A stretch of 64,000 nucleotides of DNA from Vibrio hippocampi (GCF_921292975.1 NZ_CAKLCM010000001.1:433507-497506), one strand, 5' to 3'. Numbered from the stretch's first letter, positions 38,676 to 49,001 are shown. The notes: generated by a model not told the origin, from the letters alone. A program made the numbers and translations.

Positions 38676-38710
38676 AAAGCCGAGATGTGAAAAGCATCTC
38701 GGCTTTTTTT
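38676..38710 (+). terminator. Terminator after tkt
   Basis: A 12-bp perfect stem (AAAGCCGAGATG/CATCTCGGCTTT) with a seven-base loop and a run of T residues. Confidence 0.92.
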
Positions 38711-38783
38711 GTTTCCACCTTGAGCCTGCCCTTAATGATCCGCTAGTATGCGAAGCAGGATAGATAAAACGGAATGACAAGAG

Positions 38784-39806
38784 ATGTTGAAGGTTGCCAT
38801 TAATGGTTTTGGCCGTATCGGGCGAAGTGTGGTTCGAGCGATTTATGAAAGTGGTAAGAACGAGCAAATCCAAGTGGTTGCTATCAATGAGCTAGCTCAA
38901 CCAGAGGCGATGTCGCACTTATTGCAATACGATACTAGCCACGGGCGTTTTGCCTACAAGGTCAGCCACGATCAAGAGCACCTGTATATTCAGCATCAAG
39001 ATGGTCGCAGTGATGCAATGCGAATCCTACACTTATCGGATATTGCTCTACTTCCTTGGCGCGATCTGGATGTGGATATCGTTCTTGATTGTACCGGTGT
39101 ATTTGGCAGTCGCGATGATGGCTTGCAGCATATTGAGGCGGGCGCTAACAAGGTACTGTTTTCTCATCCAGGTGGTCATGATTTAGATAACACTATCATT
39201 TACGGCGTTAATCATCAGACACTACAAGCGGATCATAAAATCGTCTCCAATGGCTCTTGCACCACCAACTGTATTGTGCCGATTATTCAAACCTTAGATG
39301 ACGCTTTCGGTATTGAGTCAGGCACCATTACCACGATTCATTCAGCCATGAACGATCAGCAAGTCATCGATGCGTACCACAATGACCTACGAAGAACCCG
39401 TGCCGCGAGCCAATCGATCATTCCCGTTGATACTAAGTTGCACAAAGGGATTGAACGGATTTTTCCTAAGTTTTCCAATAAGTTTGAAGCGATCTCTGTT
39501 AGAGTGCCGACCATTAATGTCACCGCTATGGATTTAAGCGTCACCATTAAAACCAAAGTAAAAGTTAATGACGTAAATCAAACCATTGTTGACGCATCTC
39601 GGTGTACATTATGCGGCATTGTTGACTATACTGAAGCGCCGCTTGTTTCCACGGACTTTAACCATGATCCACACAGTGCGATCGTCGATGGTACTCAAAC
39701 CCGAGTGAGTGATGGCAAGCTGGTTAAAATGCTGGTTTGGTGCGATAACGAATGGGGATTTGCCAACCGAATGTTGGATACGGCTCTCGCCATGCATGCT
39801 TTTTAA
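38784..39806 (+). CDS. epd: D-erythrose-4-phosphate dehydrogenase
   Basis: Epd oxidises erythrose 4-phosphate to 4-phosphoerythronate, feeding pyridoxal-phosphate synthesis. The 340-residue GAPDH-like protein has the NAD-binding start [20 protein letters not shown], the catalytic cysteine in [12 protein letters not shown] near residue 155, and the [10 protein letters not shown]-terminal motif. It is assigned to Epd rather than GAPDH because of its place before pgk-fba and because the loop [16 protein letters not shown] is of Epd type. The C-terminal half of the pathway (pdxB) is not in this window. Confidence 0.95.
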   Translation: MLKVAINGFGRIGRSVVRAIYESGKNEQIQVVAINELAQPEAMSHLLQYDTSHGRFAYKVSHDQEHLYIQHQDGRSDAMRILHLSDIALLPWRDLDVDIVLDCTGVFGSRDDGLQHIEAGANKVLFSHPGGHDLDNTIIYGVNHQTLQADHKIVSNGSCTTNCIVPIIQTLDDAFGIESGTITTIHSAMNDQQVIDAYHNDLRRTRAASQSIIPVDTKLHKGIERIFPKFSNKFEAISVRVPTINVTAMDLSVTIKTKVKVNDVNQTIVDASRCTLCGIVDYTEAPLVSTDFNHDPHSAIVDGTQTRVSDGKLVKMLVWCDNEWGFANRMLDTALAMHAF

Positions 39807-39957
39807 GCAAAAATTGAGATGTCGTTAGGCAAAGATTAATTTTGAGGGTTGAAATTAATCCATAATCGCTCAAAATAGTAAGTAGTTTATGAATTCTTAG
39901 ACTTGGCAAGATGCCGAGTTTTCAAAAACATTGTTAATTTAGTTGAGAGGACTAAAA

Positions 39958-41121
39958 ATGTCTGTAATCAAGATGACTGACCTGGAACTAGCAGGTAAAC
40001 GCGTATTCATCCGTGCTGATCTAAACGTACCTGTAAAAGACGGTAAAGTAACTTCTGACGCTCGTATCCTTGCGTCTCTACCAACTATCAAGCACTGCCT
40101 AGCAGCGGGCGCTAAAGTGATGGTAACGTCTCATCTAGGTCGTCCAACTGAAGGCGAGTACGCGGAAGAGTTCTCTCTACAACCTGTAGTGAACTATCTA
40201 AACGATGCACTAGAGTGTGAAGTTAAGCTAGCAAAAGATTACCTAGACGGTCTTGAATTAAACGCTGGTGAGTTGGTTGTTCTTGAAAACGTTCGTTTCA
40301 ACGAAGGTGAGAAAAAGAACGAAGAAGCCCTTTCTAAGAAGTACGCAGCACTATGTGACGTATTCGTCATGGACGCATTTGGTACGGCTCACCGTGCTCA
40401 AGCTTCTACTCACGGTGTTGGTATGCACGCAGCTGTTGCTTGCGCAGGTCCACTACTGGCTAACGAACTAGACGCACTAGGTAAAGCAATGGACAAGCCT
40501 GCTCGTCCAATGGTTGCTATCGTAGGTGGTTCTAAAGTATCGACTAAACTGACGGTTCTTGAGTCTCTATCTAAAATTGCTGACCAACTTGTGGTTGGTG
40601 GCGGTATTGCTAACACCTTTATTGCAGCTGCGGGTCACAACGTAGGTAAATCTCTATATGAAGCAGACCTTGTAGGTACTGCTAAGAAACTTATGGATGA
40701 GTGTGCAATTCCAGTCGCAACAGACGTTGCTTGTGCAAAAGCATTCGATGAGAACGCAGAAGCGGAAATCAAACACGTATCTGAAGTTCAAGACGACGAC
40801 ATGATTTTCGACCTTGGTCCTGACTCAACGGCAGAATTGGCGAAAATCCTAAAAGATGCTAAAACTATTCTATGGAACGGTCCTGTAGGTGTATTCGAAT
40901 TCAAGAACTTCGAAGCGGGTACTGAGGGCATTTCAAAAGCGATCGCTGAATCTGAAGGCTTCTCTGTTGCAGGTGGTGGTGACACACTAGCAGCAATCGA
41001 TAAGTTTGGTATTAAAGCTGATGTGTCTTACATCTCTACTGGCGGCGGTGCATTCCTTGAGTTTGTTGAAGGTAAAGTACTTCCAGCGGTAGCTATGCTT
41101 GAAGAGCGTGCTAAGGCTTAA
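39958..41121 (+). CDS. pgk: Phosphoglycerate kinase
   Basis: Pgk transfers phosphate from 1,3-bisphosphoglycerate to ADP in glycolysis and runs in reverse in gluconeogenesis. The 387-residue protein carries the substrate-binding [13 protein letters not shown] near residue 20, SHLGRPTEG near residue 60, and the nucleotide-binding GGGDTLAAI near residue 340. The ATG at 39958 follows GAGAGGACTAAAA and gives [19 protein letters not shown]. Codon use here is strongly biased (runs of CTA, GTA and ACT), as expected of a very highly expressed gene. It is 151 bases from epd and 163 from fba, with a terminator after it. Confidence 0.99.
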   Translation: MSVIKMTDLELAGKRVFIRADLNVPVKDGKVTSDARILASLPTIKHCLAAGAKVMVTSHLGRPTEGEYAEEFSLQPVVNYLNDALECEVKLAKDYLDGLELNAGELVVLENVRFNEGEKKNEEALSKKYAALCDVFVMDAFGTAHRAQASTHGVGMHAAVACAGPLLANELDALGKAMDKPARPMVAIVGGSKVSTKLTVLESLSKIADQLVVGGGIANTFIAAAGHNVGKSLYEADLVGTAKKLMDECAIPVATDVACAKAFDENAEAEIKHVSEVQDDDMIFDLGPDSTAELAKILKDAKTILWNGPVGVFEFKNFEAGTEGISKAIAESEGFSVAGGGDTLAAIDKFGIKADVSYISTGGGAFLEFVEGKVLPAVAMLEERAKA

Positions 41122-41136
41122 TCATCCTTTTCTTTG

Positions 41137-41160
41137 AAGCGGGCATTGCCCGCTTTTGTT
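41137..41160 (+). terminator. Terminator after pgk
   Basis: An 8-bp stem (AAGCGGGC/GCCCGCTT) with a three-base loop and following TTGTTTG lies 16 bases after the pgk stop; the weak T tract may let part of transcription run into fba. Confidence 0.75.
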
Positions 41161-41284
41161 TGTACTGCAATAGGCAGTTTGGCAATGATGCCGTGTTAGC
41201 CCATCGTTTCTATTTAGAAACACAATTTACGGTATATAGCGGTTGCCTTTTTAATTTTTAACGACAGAAAATAGGACTTATTCC

Positions 41285-42361
41285 ATGTCTAAGATCTTCG
41301 ATTTTGTAAAACCTGGTGTTATCTCTGGTGATGACGTTCAGAAAGTATTTGAAGTTGCGAAAGAAAACAAATTTGCTCTTCCTGCAGTAAACGTTGTTGG
41401 TACTGACTCAGTAAACGCAGTACTAGAAGCAGCAGCTAAAGTTAAATCTCCAGTTGTTGTTCAGTTCTCTAACGGCGGCGCAGCTTTCTTCGTTGGTAAA
41501 GGCGTTAAACTTGAAGGTCAAGGTGCTCAAGTTCTTGGTGCTGTAGCCGGTGCTAAATACGTTCACGCTGTTGCTGAAGCTTACGGTGTGCCAGTAATCC
41601 TACACACTGACCACGCTGCTAAGAAACTTCTACCATGGATCGACGGTCTACTAGACGCAGGTGAAGAGTTCTTCGCTCAAACTGGTAAGCCTCTATTCTC
41701 TTCTCACATGCTAGACCTTTCTGAAGAGTCTCTAGAAGAGAACATCGAAACATGTGCTAAGTACCTAGAGCGCATGGCTAAAATGAACATGACAATCGAG
41801 ATCGAACTTGGTTGTACTGGTGGTGAAGAAGACGGCGTTGATAACTCTGATATGGACGCATCTGAGCTTTACACTTCACCAGAAGACGTTGCATACGCAT
41901 ACGAGAAACTAAGCGCTATTAGCCCACGTTTCACTATCGCAGCATCTTTCGGTAACGTACACGGTGTTTACAAGCCAGGTAACGTTGTTCTAACTCCAAC
42001 TATCCTGCGTGATTCTCAAGCATACTGTGCAGAGAAGTTCGGTATTGCACCAAATGCGCTAAACTTCGTATTCCACGGCGGTTCTGGTTCTACTGAAGCA
42101 GAAATCCAAGAGTCTATCGGCTACGGTGTTATCAAAATGAACATCGATACAGATACTCAGTGGGCAACTTGGGACGGTGTTCGCGCGTACGAAGCTGACA
42201 ACCGCGATTACCTACAAGGTCAAATCGGTAACCCAACTGGCGAAGATGCGCCGAACAAGAAGTACTACGATCCACGTGTATGGCTACGTGCTGGTCAAGC
42301 TTCAATGGTCGCTCGTCTAGAGAAAGCATTTGCTGACCTAAACGCAGTAGACGTATTGTAA
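41285..42361 (+). CDS. fba: Fructose-bisphosphate aldolase, class II
   Basis: The zinc-dependent aldolase splits fructose 1,6-bisphosphate into the two triose phosphates. The 358-residue protein has the zinc ligand His in VILHTDHAAKKLLPW near residue 107, the glutamate region IEIELGCTGGEEDGVDN near residue 180, and FHGGSGS near residue 264. The start MSKIFDFVKPGV is standard. Codon use is strongly biased like that of pgk. It follows pgk and precedes mscS, as in E. coli and other Vibrio. Confidence 0.99.
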   Translation: MSKIFDFVKPGVISGDDVQKVFEVAKENKFALPAVNVVGTDSVNAVLEAAAKVKSPVVVQFSNGGAAFFVGKGVKLEGQGAQVLGAVAGAKYVHAVAEAYGVPVILHTDHAAKKLLPWIDGLLDAGEEFFAQTGKPLFSSHMLDLSEESLEENIETCAKYLERMAKMNMTIEIELGCTGGEEDGVDNSDMDASELYTSPEDVAYAYEKLSAISPRFTIAASFGNVHGVYKPGNVVLTPTILRDSQAYCAEKFGIAPNALNFVFHGGSGSTEAEIQESIGYGVIKMNIDTDTQWATWDGVRAYEADNRDYLQGQIGNPTGEDAPNKKYYDPRVWLRAGQASMVARLEKAFADLNAVDVL

Positions 42362-42395
42362 TTTATGACGATTTAGTCATATGCTAATGCATAGT

Positions 42396-42424
42396 AAGCC
42401 GCTCTTGGGGAGCGGCTTTTTTTG
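42396..42424 (+). terminator. Terminator after fba
   Basis: A 9-bp perfect stem (AAGCCGCTC/GAGCGGCTT) with loop TTGGG is followed by seven or more T residues. Confidence 0.9.
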
Positions 42425-42497
42425 TGGGTAAAGAAATTAATATTAATTACGACAAAAAAACTAGCGCAAATCACAACTATTGCGTAACCTTTTGTTA

Positions 42498-42534
42498 GGT
42501 AATATTCGTTAAAAATTAAAGTCTTAATATTACC
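42498..42534. repeat. Inverted repeat upstream of mscS (possible operator)
   Basis: GGTAATATT and AATATTACC pair perfectly 19 bases apart, and pairing can be extended outward (TTAG...CTAA) with one unpaired base. Two near-direct copies of TAACCTT-N2to4-GTTAGG occur at about 42485 and 42557. The stretch lies 127-163 bases before mscS. No regulator can be named. Confidence 0.5.
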
Positions 42535-42660
42535 CTAACTTTATTTAGGCATATCTAACCTTCAGTGTTAGGCAGAACTCTACACTTAAGTTACCTGTAT
42601 CCTTGGGCTACTTGGTGTACATAATATTCAAATTGGTTAATTTTTTGAGAGGGAAACAGT

Positions 42661-43527
42661 ATGGCTGGTGAGTCAGTGGGTCTTGAAACGTCGATCGTTG
42701 ATAGTCTTTCCAGTGTGGAAAAGTGGGTATCGAATAACTCTGATCTTTTGGTGCAGTATGGTGTCAATATCATCTCAGCACTGCTAATACTTTTTATTGG
42801 TAACATTTTCGTCAAAGTGATTGCGGGTAGTGTCGCTAAGGTACTGCGCAAGAAAGGTATGGATAAAGCCGTAGTGGAATTTATCCACGGTATTGTGCGC
42901 TACACCTTGTTTGTGATTGTTCTTATTGCCGCGTTAAGCCGAGTTGGTGTACAGACGGCGTCCGTTGTTGCTGTTATTGGTGCAGCGGGTTTAGCGATTG
43001 GTTTAGCTCTGCAAGGTTCACTATCTAACTTTGCGGCAGGTGTTCTTATTGTTGGTTTCCGTCCGTTTAAATCTGGAGACTATGTTGAGATTGGCGGCGT
43101 AGCTGGTTCGGTAGATGCAATTCAGATCTTCCAAACTATTTTAACTACAGTCGACAATAAAATGGTGGTTGTGCCTAACTCGTCTGTCATTGGCTCTCCA
43201 ATTACTAACTATTCTCGTCATGCGACACGTCGAATTGACCATGTGATCGGTGTTTCTTATGGAGCAGACCTTAAGAAGACTAAAGAAGTGATTCAAAAAG
43301 CGCTGGAAGCGGATGAGCGTATTTTGAAAGATCCTGCCATCACTATTGGTGTGGTAGCACTCGCGGATTCTTCAGTTAACTTTGTTGTTCGTCCTTGGGT
43401 GCGTACAGAAGACTATTGGGCGGTCTATTTTGATTCGCTACAAGCGGTTAAAGAGGCATTGGATGCAGAGGGTATCGAAATCCCATTCCCACAAATGGAT
43501 GTGCATCTAAACAAAGCTGAATCCTAA
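42661..43527 (+). CDS. mscS: Small-conductance mechanosensitive channel
   Basis: MscS opens under membrane tension and releases solutes on osmotic downshock. The 288-residue protein has three transmembrane helices. The pore helix TM3 is rich in Gly/Ala (SVVAVIGAAGLAIGLALQGS near residue 103), followed by LSNFAAGVLIVGFRPF, and the beta domain includes VVPNSSVIGSPITNYS. The length matches E. coli MscS (286). It ends the epd-pgk-fba-mscS block and has its own terminator. Confidence 0.97.
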   Translation: MAGESVGLETSIVDSLSSVEKWVSNNSDLLVQYGVNIISALLILFIGNIFVKVIAGSVAKVLRKKGMDKAVVEFIHGIVRYTLFVIVLIAALSRVGVQTASVVAVIGAAGLAIGLALQGSLSNFAAGVLIVGFRPFKSGDYVEIGGVAGSVDAIQIFQTILTTVDNKMVVVPNSSVIGSPITNYSRHATRRIDHVIGVSYGADLKKTKEVIQKALEADERILKDPAITIGVVALADSSVNFVVRPWVRTEDYWAVYFDSLQAVKEALDAEGIEIPFPQMDVHLNKAES

Positions 43528-43545
43528 TGGAATGAGTAGAAAAGC

Positions 43546-43575
43546 AAAAGGTGAAGCATGTGCTTCACCTTTTTT
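43546..43575 (+). terminator. Terminator after mscS
   Basis: A 12-bp perfect stem (AAAAGGTGAAGC/GCTTCACCTTTT) around ATGT runs into T residues. It also works for the convergent YbaK-like gene, because the minus strand reads AAAAGG...CCTTTTGC. Confidence 0.88.
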
Positions 43576-43601
43576 ATGCCAACTTTTTTATATCCCTGTT
43601 T

Positions 43602-44084
43602 TTATATCACAAACAGCGGATTGGGAAGTGCCTCAAGAGTACGTTTTAAATCCGCCCCTGAAATTGCAAATGTGTAATCAGGCTTGCCAGGAGTATAAAG
43701 AATCTCAGCGCACTGAAATAAGTGTGCTTCAACTAATAGGGTAATGTGCTTATCCAAACCAATGGGGCATACCGCACCGGGAATGCAGCCAATTTGCTCT
43801 GTCATCTCATCATTGCTGCAAATCGACGTTCGCTTAGCTAGTGCCAGCTTCACCTTTGCTTTATCTAATCGACTATCTTTATCAGTGAGATAGAGGGCGT
43901 AACCACCCCCTTTAACTTTGAGAAATAAGCTTTTGCTATGAGTTCCACTCCAACCTAGTCGTTCGGCAACTTTTACATCGGTAGCGAAATCAACAATAGG
44001 CTCATGTTGCCATTTTTGGTAACTGACGGAGAGTTCCGAAAGCAAGGTTTTGTTGTATTGGTAGAGAGTGTCGATGTTATTCAT
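43602..44084 (-). CDS. YbaK/EbsC-domain aminoacyl-tRNA deacylase-like protein
   Basis: The 160-residue protein has the YbaK fold seen in free-standing trans-editing factors that hydrolyse mischarged aminoacyl-tRNAs (ProXp/YbaK/YeaK types). Supporting segments are SKSLFLKVKGGGYALYLTD near residue 50, where the invariant catalytic Lys of the family lies, and GCIPGAVCPIGLD near residue 98, the conserved GxxxGxVxPxG motif. Which tRNA it edits cannot be decided here, so no symbol is given. It is followed upstream by argO on the same strand with 31 bases between them. Confidence 0.85.
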   Translation of the reverse strand: MNNIDTLYQYNKTLLSELSVSYQKWQHEPIVDFATDVKVAERLGWSGTHSKSLFLKVKGGGYALYLTDKDSRLDKAKVKLALAKRTSICSNDEMTEQIGCIPGAVCPIGLDKHITLLVEAHLFQCAEILYTPGKPDYTFAISGADLKRTLEALPNPLFVI

Positions 44085-44115
44085 ATTACCGTTACTGAGT
44101 TGAATTTGGTTGTGA

Positions 44116-44739
44116 TTACTTACTCATAAGTTGATGGGCGAGCGCGATGGCAATGGCAAACATCATGGTAGCAATACCAATGTCGATACCTTTTTTCACT
44201 TTCGGTTTAGACAGTGTTGGTCCGAGTTTCGCCGCGCCTAATGATAGCGAGTAAAACCAGACAAATGATGCGAGTACGGTGCCGATGGCGAATGAAACTC
44301 TATCGTTACCTTCAAACTGCCCCCCAATTGAACCTAAGATAACCACAGTATCTAGGTATAAATGTGGATTGAGTACCGTTACCGCTAATGCACCAAGCAC
44401 GACAGTCCGTCGACCTCTTGCCAACACTTCACTCTTTGACTCTGAGGTTGCTGGCGTTTTAAAAGCACTTTTTAGTGACAATAAGCCATATACCGTCAAG
44501 AATGCAATACCACCTAAGGTCACTAGAGTGAGCAGCAATTCATTCTGAGACAAAATAGCGCCACCGCCAAATATGCCTAGAGAGATAAACAGCATATCTA
44601 GCACACTGCAAATCGTTGCTGTTGTCAGGTGGTGGTGACGTTTAATGCCTTGATTGAGTACATAGGCATTTTGCGCACCGATAGGAATAATCATCGTTGC
44701 ACCTAAGCCAAAACCTTGAAGAAGCACCCAAAAATTCAC
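44116..44739 (-). CDS. argO: L-arginine exporter ArgO (LysE family)
   Basis: A 207-residue LysE-family exporter with about six hydrophobic helices. The family signature is GATMIIPIGAQNAYVLNQG near residue 14, then VTVLNPHLYLDTVVILGS near residue 120. ArgO exports arginine and some lysine analogues. It is divergent from argP with a 119-base intergenic region, the classic arrangement in which ArgP activates argO when arginine is high. The AT-rich inter-gene DNA should contain the ArgP site, although I cannot define it exactly. Confidence 0.95.
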   Translation of the reverse strand: MNFWVLLQGFGLGATMIIPIGAQNAYVLNQGIKRHHHLTTATICSVLDMLFISLGIFGGGAILSQNELLLTLVTLGGIAFLTVYGLLSLKSAFKTPATSESKSEVLARGRRTVVLGALAVTVLNPHLYLDTVVILGSIGGQFEGNDRVSFAIGTVLASFVWFYSLSLGAAKLGPTLSKPKVKKGIDIGIATMMFAIAIALAHQLMSK

Positions 44740-44858
44740 GTTCCAATCCTTATCCGCGTATAAAATAGAGCGCGAGAATAGCGACTATATTATGATTAGT
44801 GAAATTAATGATTTTAATATTTCATAAGTAACTCTAATTTTATTAAACAGGAAGTCAC

Positions 44859-45758
44859 ATGCGTGGATTGGACTACAAATGGATTGAGGCATTGGATGCG
44901 ATTGTTGAGCAGCGCAGTTTTGAAAAAGCCGCAGAACATCTCTATATTTCTCAGTCGGCGGTATCTCAGAGAGTTAAGCAGCTTGAAAAATGGCTCTCAC
45001 AGCCGGTATTGATTAGAGAGCAGCCCCCAAGACCCACTGCAGTCGGTAAGAAGCTGTTGGGCTTATATCGCCGAGTACGTCTGTTAGAGCAAGAACTGGT
45101 TCCTGAGTTGGCAGCAGAGTTAGCGGATAAACCTTACTCTGTGTCATTGGCAACCAATGCGGATAGTTTAGCTACTTGGTTATTGCCTAGCCTTTCAAAC
45201 TTACTTGAGGCGAAGCGCATCGAGTTGGATCTTATTGTTGATGATGAAGCCAGAACGATTGAAAAGCTAAGAAATGGTGAGGTGATTGGTGCGATCAGTA
45301 GTGAATCTCAATCAATATCGGGTTGTATCGCCGATTATTTAGGTCGAATAGATTATCACTGCGTTGCGAGTCCGAGCTTTATCAAGCGCTACTTTTCTCA
45401 AGGCGTTAATCGTGAAAGCTTGATGAAAGCGCCAGCGGTCGCCTTTGACCAATACGATAAGATGCACCAAGAGTTTGTTAACCAGCATTTTAATATTGTG
45501 CCAGGCACTATCCTCAAGCACACCGTGCGCAGTTCGGAAGCGTTTGTCAAACTGGCGTTGTCAGGTGTCGCGTATTGTCTGATCCCGAAACTTCAGATCC
45601 AAGATGAATTGGAGCGTGGTGAACTGGTCGAGATCACGCCAAAGATCGTGCTGTCTCATCATATGTACTGGCATCACTGGCAGCTCGAAAGTGGCGTGTT
45701 ATCTGAGGTGTCAGAGGCAATTACTGGCTATGCTCGGCAATATTTACCACAAGCTTAA
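44859..45758 (+). CDS. argP: LysR-type transcriptional regulator ArgP
   Basis: ArgP (IciA) activates argO and several lysine- or arginine-related promoters. The 299-residue protein opens with [25 protein letters not shown] sequence, the ArgP-specific start before the helix-turn-helix ([20 protein letters not shown], residues ~21-40). The C-terminal effector domain follows, with [19 protein letters not shown] near residue 225. The divergent neighbour argO supports the assignment. Confidence 0.95.
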   Translation: MRGLDYKWIEALDAIVEQRSFEKAAEHLYISQSAVSQRVKQLEKWLSQPVLIREQPPRPTAVGKKLLGLYRRVRLLEQELVPELAAELADKPYSVSLATNADSLATWLLPSLSNLLEAKRIELDLIVDDEARTIEKLRNGEVIGAISSESQSISGCIADYLGRIDYHCVASPSFIKRYFSQGVNRESLMKAPAVAFDQYDKMHQEFVNQHFNIVPGTILKHTVRSSEAFVKLALSGVAYCLIPKLQIQDELERGELVEITPKIVLSHHMYWHHWQLESGVLSEVSEAITGYARQYLPQA

Positions 45759-45910
45759 TACGTCAAAGTTGTGTCAGCATATTAATTATTGAGAACCGTC
45801 ATTCTGTTATGTTGTCTAAATTTGGCTATAAGTAGATTTGTAACGTCTTATAAATTAAAGAAATCCGCCGGTGATAAAGCGGAATTTAACCAACCCAGAG
45901 GAACGGTTTA

Positions 45911-46612
45911 ATGATGAAACCAGTCATGACGTTAAGTGCTTTGTTGTTATCAGTATGCTCATTGAATACCTTGGCAGCCGAGCCTAGTTTTCCCCACCTA
46001 TCAACATCGGGGTACGGCGAAATTGAAGTGACTCCCGATATGGCAGAATTTACGGTCCGTATCGTCAAGACGGAGTTAGATGCTGAAAAGGCAAAAAAAA
46101 GAGTGGATGCGATCGTTGATAATTTTATTGCCGGTTTGACTGCGAAAGGGGTTAAAAAAGAGTCGTTTACCAGTTCCAATCTCTATATTTCTCCCGAGTA
46201 CCAATACCCGGAACGCGGTAAGCAGGAGTTGGTTGGTTACCAAGCATCACGCACTATGACGGTGAAAGTAGAGCAGTTAGACAGACTCAACCTTTATTTG
46301 GATCTTGCGCTGGCTTCTGGCATCAATCAAGTGGATAACATTCAGCTTAAAGTTCGGGATCAAGGTCAGTACCAGCAAGCAGCGCGCTTAGCCGCGATTA
46401 AAGATGCGCAGACTAAAGCGGCGTCATTGGCACAAGGTTTTGGTTATGATTTGGGGCAAGTGTGGCGAATTGTCTATCGCCAACCGTCCAATCAGCCGGT
46501 ATTAATGCGAAGTATGGCGATGGACAGTAACGTTGAATCCGCGAGTTATCAGGATTCGCTTATCAAGATTCATGATCGTGTTGAAGTGATTTATCAGATA
46601 GAGCAGCCATAG
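45911..46612 (+). CDS. yggE: Periplasmic SIMPL-domain protein (YggE-like)
   Basis: A 233-residue exported protein with a signal peptide (about residues 1-22, ending NTLAA) and a SIMPL/DUF541 domain. Characteristic pieces are STSGYGEIEVTPDMAEFTV near residue 32, YQASRTMTVKV near residue 112, and ARLAAIKDAQTKAASLAQGFG near residue 157 (a stretch rich in Ala). E. coli YggE is a stress-linked periplasmic protein; its chemistry is unknown. It lies between argP and serA, the same neighbourhood as in E. coli. The ATG pair at 45911 follows CCAGAGGAACGG. Confidence 0.9.
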   Translation: MMKPVMTLSALLLSVCSLNTLAAEPSFPHLSTSGYGEIEVTPDMAEFTVRIVKTELDAEKAKKRVDAIVDNFIAGLTAKGVKKESFTSSNLYISPEYQYPERGKQELVGYQASRTMTVKVEQLDRLNLYLDLALASGINQVDNIQLKVRDQGQYQQAARLAAIKDAQTKAASLAQGFGYDLGQVWRIVYRQPSNQPVLMRSMAMDSNVESASYQDSLIKIHDRVEVIYQIEQP

Positions 46613-46657
46613 TTTTCTTCGGTTACGTCGTCGATATCCCCATTCGGTACTCGACAT

Positions 46658-46697
46658 AAAAAAGACCTCTGGTTCGATTGAACCAGAGGTCTTTTTT
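46658..46697. terminator. Bidirectional terminator between yggE and serA
   Basis: An 18-bp perfect stem (outer A6/T6, core GACCTCTGGTTC/GAACCAGAGGTC) with a four-base loop ends both converging genes. It is the strongest terminator in the window alongside the one at 53.5 kb. Confidence 0.95.
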
Positions 46698-46712
46698 TAG
46701 CTGAATCTATAC

Positions 46713-47942
46713 TTAGTGAAGAATGCGAGCACGCAGTGTGCCTTCAATCTCTTTAAGCTTAGCAAGCGCTTCTGCAGAACGAGCCGTTTCTACATCAATA
46801 ACAACATAACCAATGTCAGCAGAGGTTTGCAGATACTGAGCCGCAATGTTGATACCGTCTTGAGCAAAGATAGTGTTGATTTGCGTCAGGATACCAGGGC
46901 GGTTTTGGTGAATGTGTAGCAGACGCGAACATTCAGTGTGCTGAGGTAAGGAGACTTCAGGGAAGTTAACACTAGACAGTGTTGAGCCGTTGTCTGAGTA
47001 TTTCGCCAGTTTACCCGCGACTTCTACGCCGATATTCTCTTGAGCTTCTTGAGTTGAGCCACCAACGTGAGGAGTGAGGATCACGTTATCAAACTTCATT
47101 AACGGCGACTCAAATGGGTCTGCGTTAGTTTTTGGCTCTTCCGGGAATACGTCAACGGCTGCGCCACCAATGTGACCACTTTCTAACGCAGCTGCGAGTG
47201 CCGGAATATCTACCACCGTACCACGAGCCGCATTAATGAAGATCGAGCCGGGCTTCATGCGAGCGAACTCTTCCGCGCCCATCATGTTTTTAGTCCCTGC
47301 TGTCTCTGGCACATGCAGAGAAATCACGTCACACTTGTTAAGCAGTTCAGTCATCGTCGCAACTTGAGTCGCATTACCCAATGAAAGTTTGTTCTCGATA
47401 TCGTAGAAGTAAACTTTCATACCGAGGTTTTCTGCAATAATACTCAATTGAGTACCGATGTGACCGTAGCCAATAATACCTAGACGTTTACCACGAGCTT
47501 CATAGGAGTTATCTGCGCTCTTCTTCCAGATACCACGGTGTGCGAGTGCATTTTTCTCTGGGATACCACGTAGCAGTAATAAAATTTGACCAAGCACGAG
47601 TTCTGCCACACTACGGGTGTTGGAGAACGGAGCGTTAAATACGGGCACGCCTCGTTTGGCAGCAGCGGCAAGATCAACTTGGTTAGTACCAATGCAGAAA
47701 CAACCAATCGCAACTAATTTTTCGGCGGCGTTGATCACCTCTTCCGTAAGGTTAGATCGGGAACGAATACCGATAAAATGGACATCTTTAACCGCTTCAA
47801 TTAATTCTTCTTCAGGTAATGAACCCTTGTGATAAGTGATGTTGGTGTATCCAGCCGCCTCCAACACTTCAACCGAAGATGGGTGCAAGCCTTCAAGAAG
47901 AAGAATTTTGATCTTGTCTTTTTCGAGTGAAACTTTGGCCAT
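46713..47942 (-). CDS. serA: D-3-phosphoglycerate dehydrogenase
   Basis: SerA oxidises 3-phosphoglycerate in the first step of serine synthesis and is inhibited by serine. The 409-residue protein has the Rossmann motif GIIGYGHIGTQLSIIAENLG near residue 155, the catalytic-region segments INAARGTVVD near residue 236 and LTPHVGGSTQEAQENI near residue 290, and a C-terminal ACT domain (about residues 335-409, HIHQNRPGILTQIN). This is the E. coli-type short form. It lies downstream of rpiA on the same strand, but a terminator and a 238-base gap suggest separate transcription. Confidence 0.98.
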   Translation of the reverse strand: MAKVSLEKDKIKILLLEGLHPSSVEVLEAAGYTNITYHKGSLPEEELIEAVKDVHFIGIRSRSNLTEEVINAAEKLVAIGCFCIGTNQVDLAAAAKRGVPVFNAPFSNTRSVAELVLGQILLLLRGIPEKNALAHRGIWKKSADNSYEARGKRLGIIGYGHIGTQLSIIAENLGMKVYFYDIENKLSLGNATQVATMTELLNKCDVISLHVPETAGTKNMMGAEEFARMKPGSIFINAARGTVVDIPALAAALESGHIGGAAVDVFPEEPKTNADPFESPLMKFDNVILTPHVGGSTQEAQENIGVEVAGKLAKYSDNGSTLSSVNFPEVSLPQHTECSRLLHIHQNRPGILTQINTIFAQDGINIAAQYLQTSADIGYVVIDVETARSAEALAKLKEIEGTLRARILH

Positions 47943-48133
47943 TTAATTCATCCTTAAAATGGAAAATAGAGGAAAAGTGGGCGCACATATCACAGCGGGA
48001 TGATAGAAGAGGGTATCCCAGCTAGGATCACATAACATTTTCCTTGTGCGTCTTGTGAGCAATAAAGTAACAAAAAACTCTCAGTTTGGGTAAGAAAATT
48101 ACGGTATAAGACATAAATTTATTATATTCAGAA

Positions 48134-48160
48134 ACAAAAACGGCGCTCTAGGCGCCGTTT
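48134..48160 (-). terminator. Terminator after rpiA
   Basis: On the minus strand the stem AAACGGCGC/GCGCCGTTT (loop CTAGA) runs into TTTTGTTTC, 20 bases after the rpiA stop. The region 47943-48133 is AT-rich and holds the serA promoter region. Confidence 0.85.
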
Positions 48161-48180
48161 GTAAACAAATAACGTAATAC

Positions 48181-48837
48181 TTACTCTTCGACTTTGGCGC
48201 CTTCTGGAGTACCCGTGATGACAACATCCGCCCCACGGTGAGCAAAAAGCCCCACAGTTACAACACCGGCAAGGGCATTGATTTTGTCTTCCAAGCCTTT
48301 AGGATCGGTAATCTTAAGACCGTATACGTCAAGGATCACGTTGCCATTGTCCGTTGTCACGCCTTCACGGTAAACCGGATCACCACCCAACTTCACCAGT
48401 TCACGTGCAACGTATGAGCGTGCCATTGGAATAACTTCAACCGGCAGTGGGAATTCGCCCAAAGTTGTCACCGCTTTGCTACCATCAACAATGCATACAA
48501 ACTTGTTGGCAATAGCGGCTACGATCTTTTCGCGAGTCAGTGCTGCACCGCCCCCTTTGATCATATGACGCGCCGCATTGATTTCATCGGCACCATCAAC
48601 ATAGACATCTAGGTAAGCCACATCGTTGCAATCGAATACTTCAATGCCTAGGGCCTTCAGCTTTTCAGTCGATGCTACTGAGCTAGATACCGCACCTTTA
48701 ATATCGTCTTTGATGCTGCCTAGAGCATCAATAAAGTGGTTAACGGTAGAACCTGTGCCAACACCGACAATACTGTCTTTCTCTACATATTTTAATGCTG
48801 CCCAGCCAGCAGCTTTTTTCATCTCATCTTGAGTCAT
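48181..48837 (-). CDS. rpiA: Ribose-5-phosphate isomerase A
   Basis: RpiA interconverts ribose 5-phosphate and ribulose 5-phosphate. The 218-residue protein has [15 protein letters not shown] near residue 26, the active-site [21 protein letters not shown] region near residue 80 (catalytic Asp, Glu and Lys present), and [20 protein letters not shown] near residue 118. The length is typical. It precedes serA, the same pairing as in E. coli. Confidence 0.98.
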   Translation of the reverse strand: MTQDEMKKAAGWAALKYVEKDSIVGVGTGSTVNHFIDALGSIKDDIKGAVSSSVASTEKLKALGIEVFDCNDVAYLDVYVDGADEINAARHMIKGGGAALTREKIVAAIANKFVCIVDGSKAVTTLGEFPLPVEVIPMARSYVARELVKLGGDPVYREGVTTDNGNVILDVYGLKITDPKGLEDKINALAGVVTVGLFAHRGADVVITGTPEGAKVEE

Positions 48838-49001
48838 GCTTGAGTCCTAGAGCTAGAGTTAAAATGTTACCCAAAGAGTTGTGATTTTAGCTCTTGAGTA
48901 CCAATACCGCGGGATTATATATCAAAAATTGATAATGTTTTATTGAAAAGTAATCGATTGCCTTGCGAGAGATCGTTAATAGACACTAGATAAAGAAAAG
49001 T

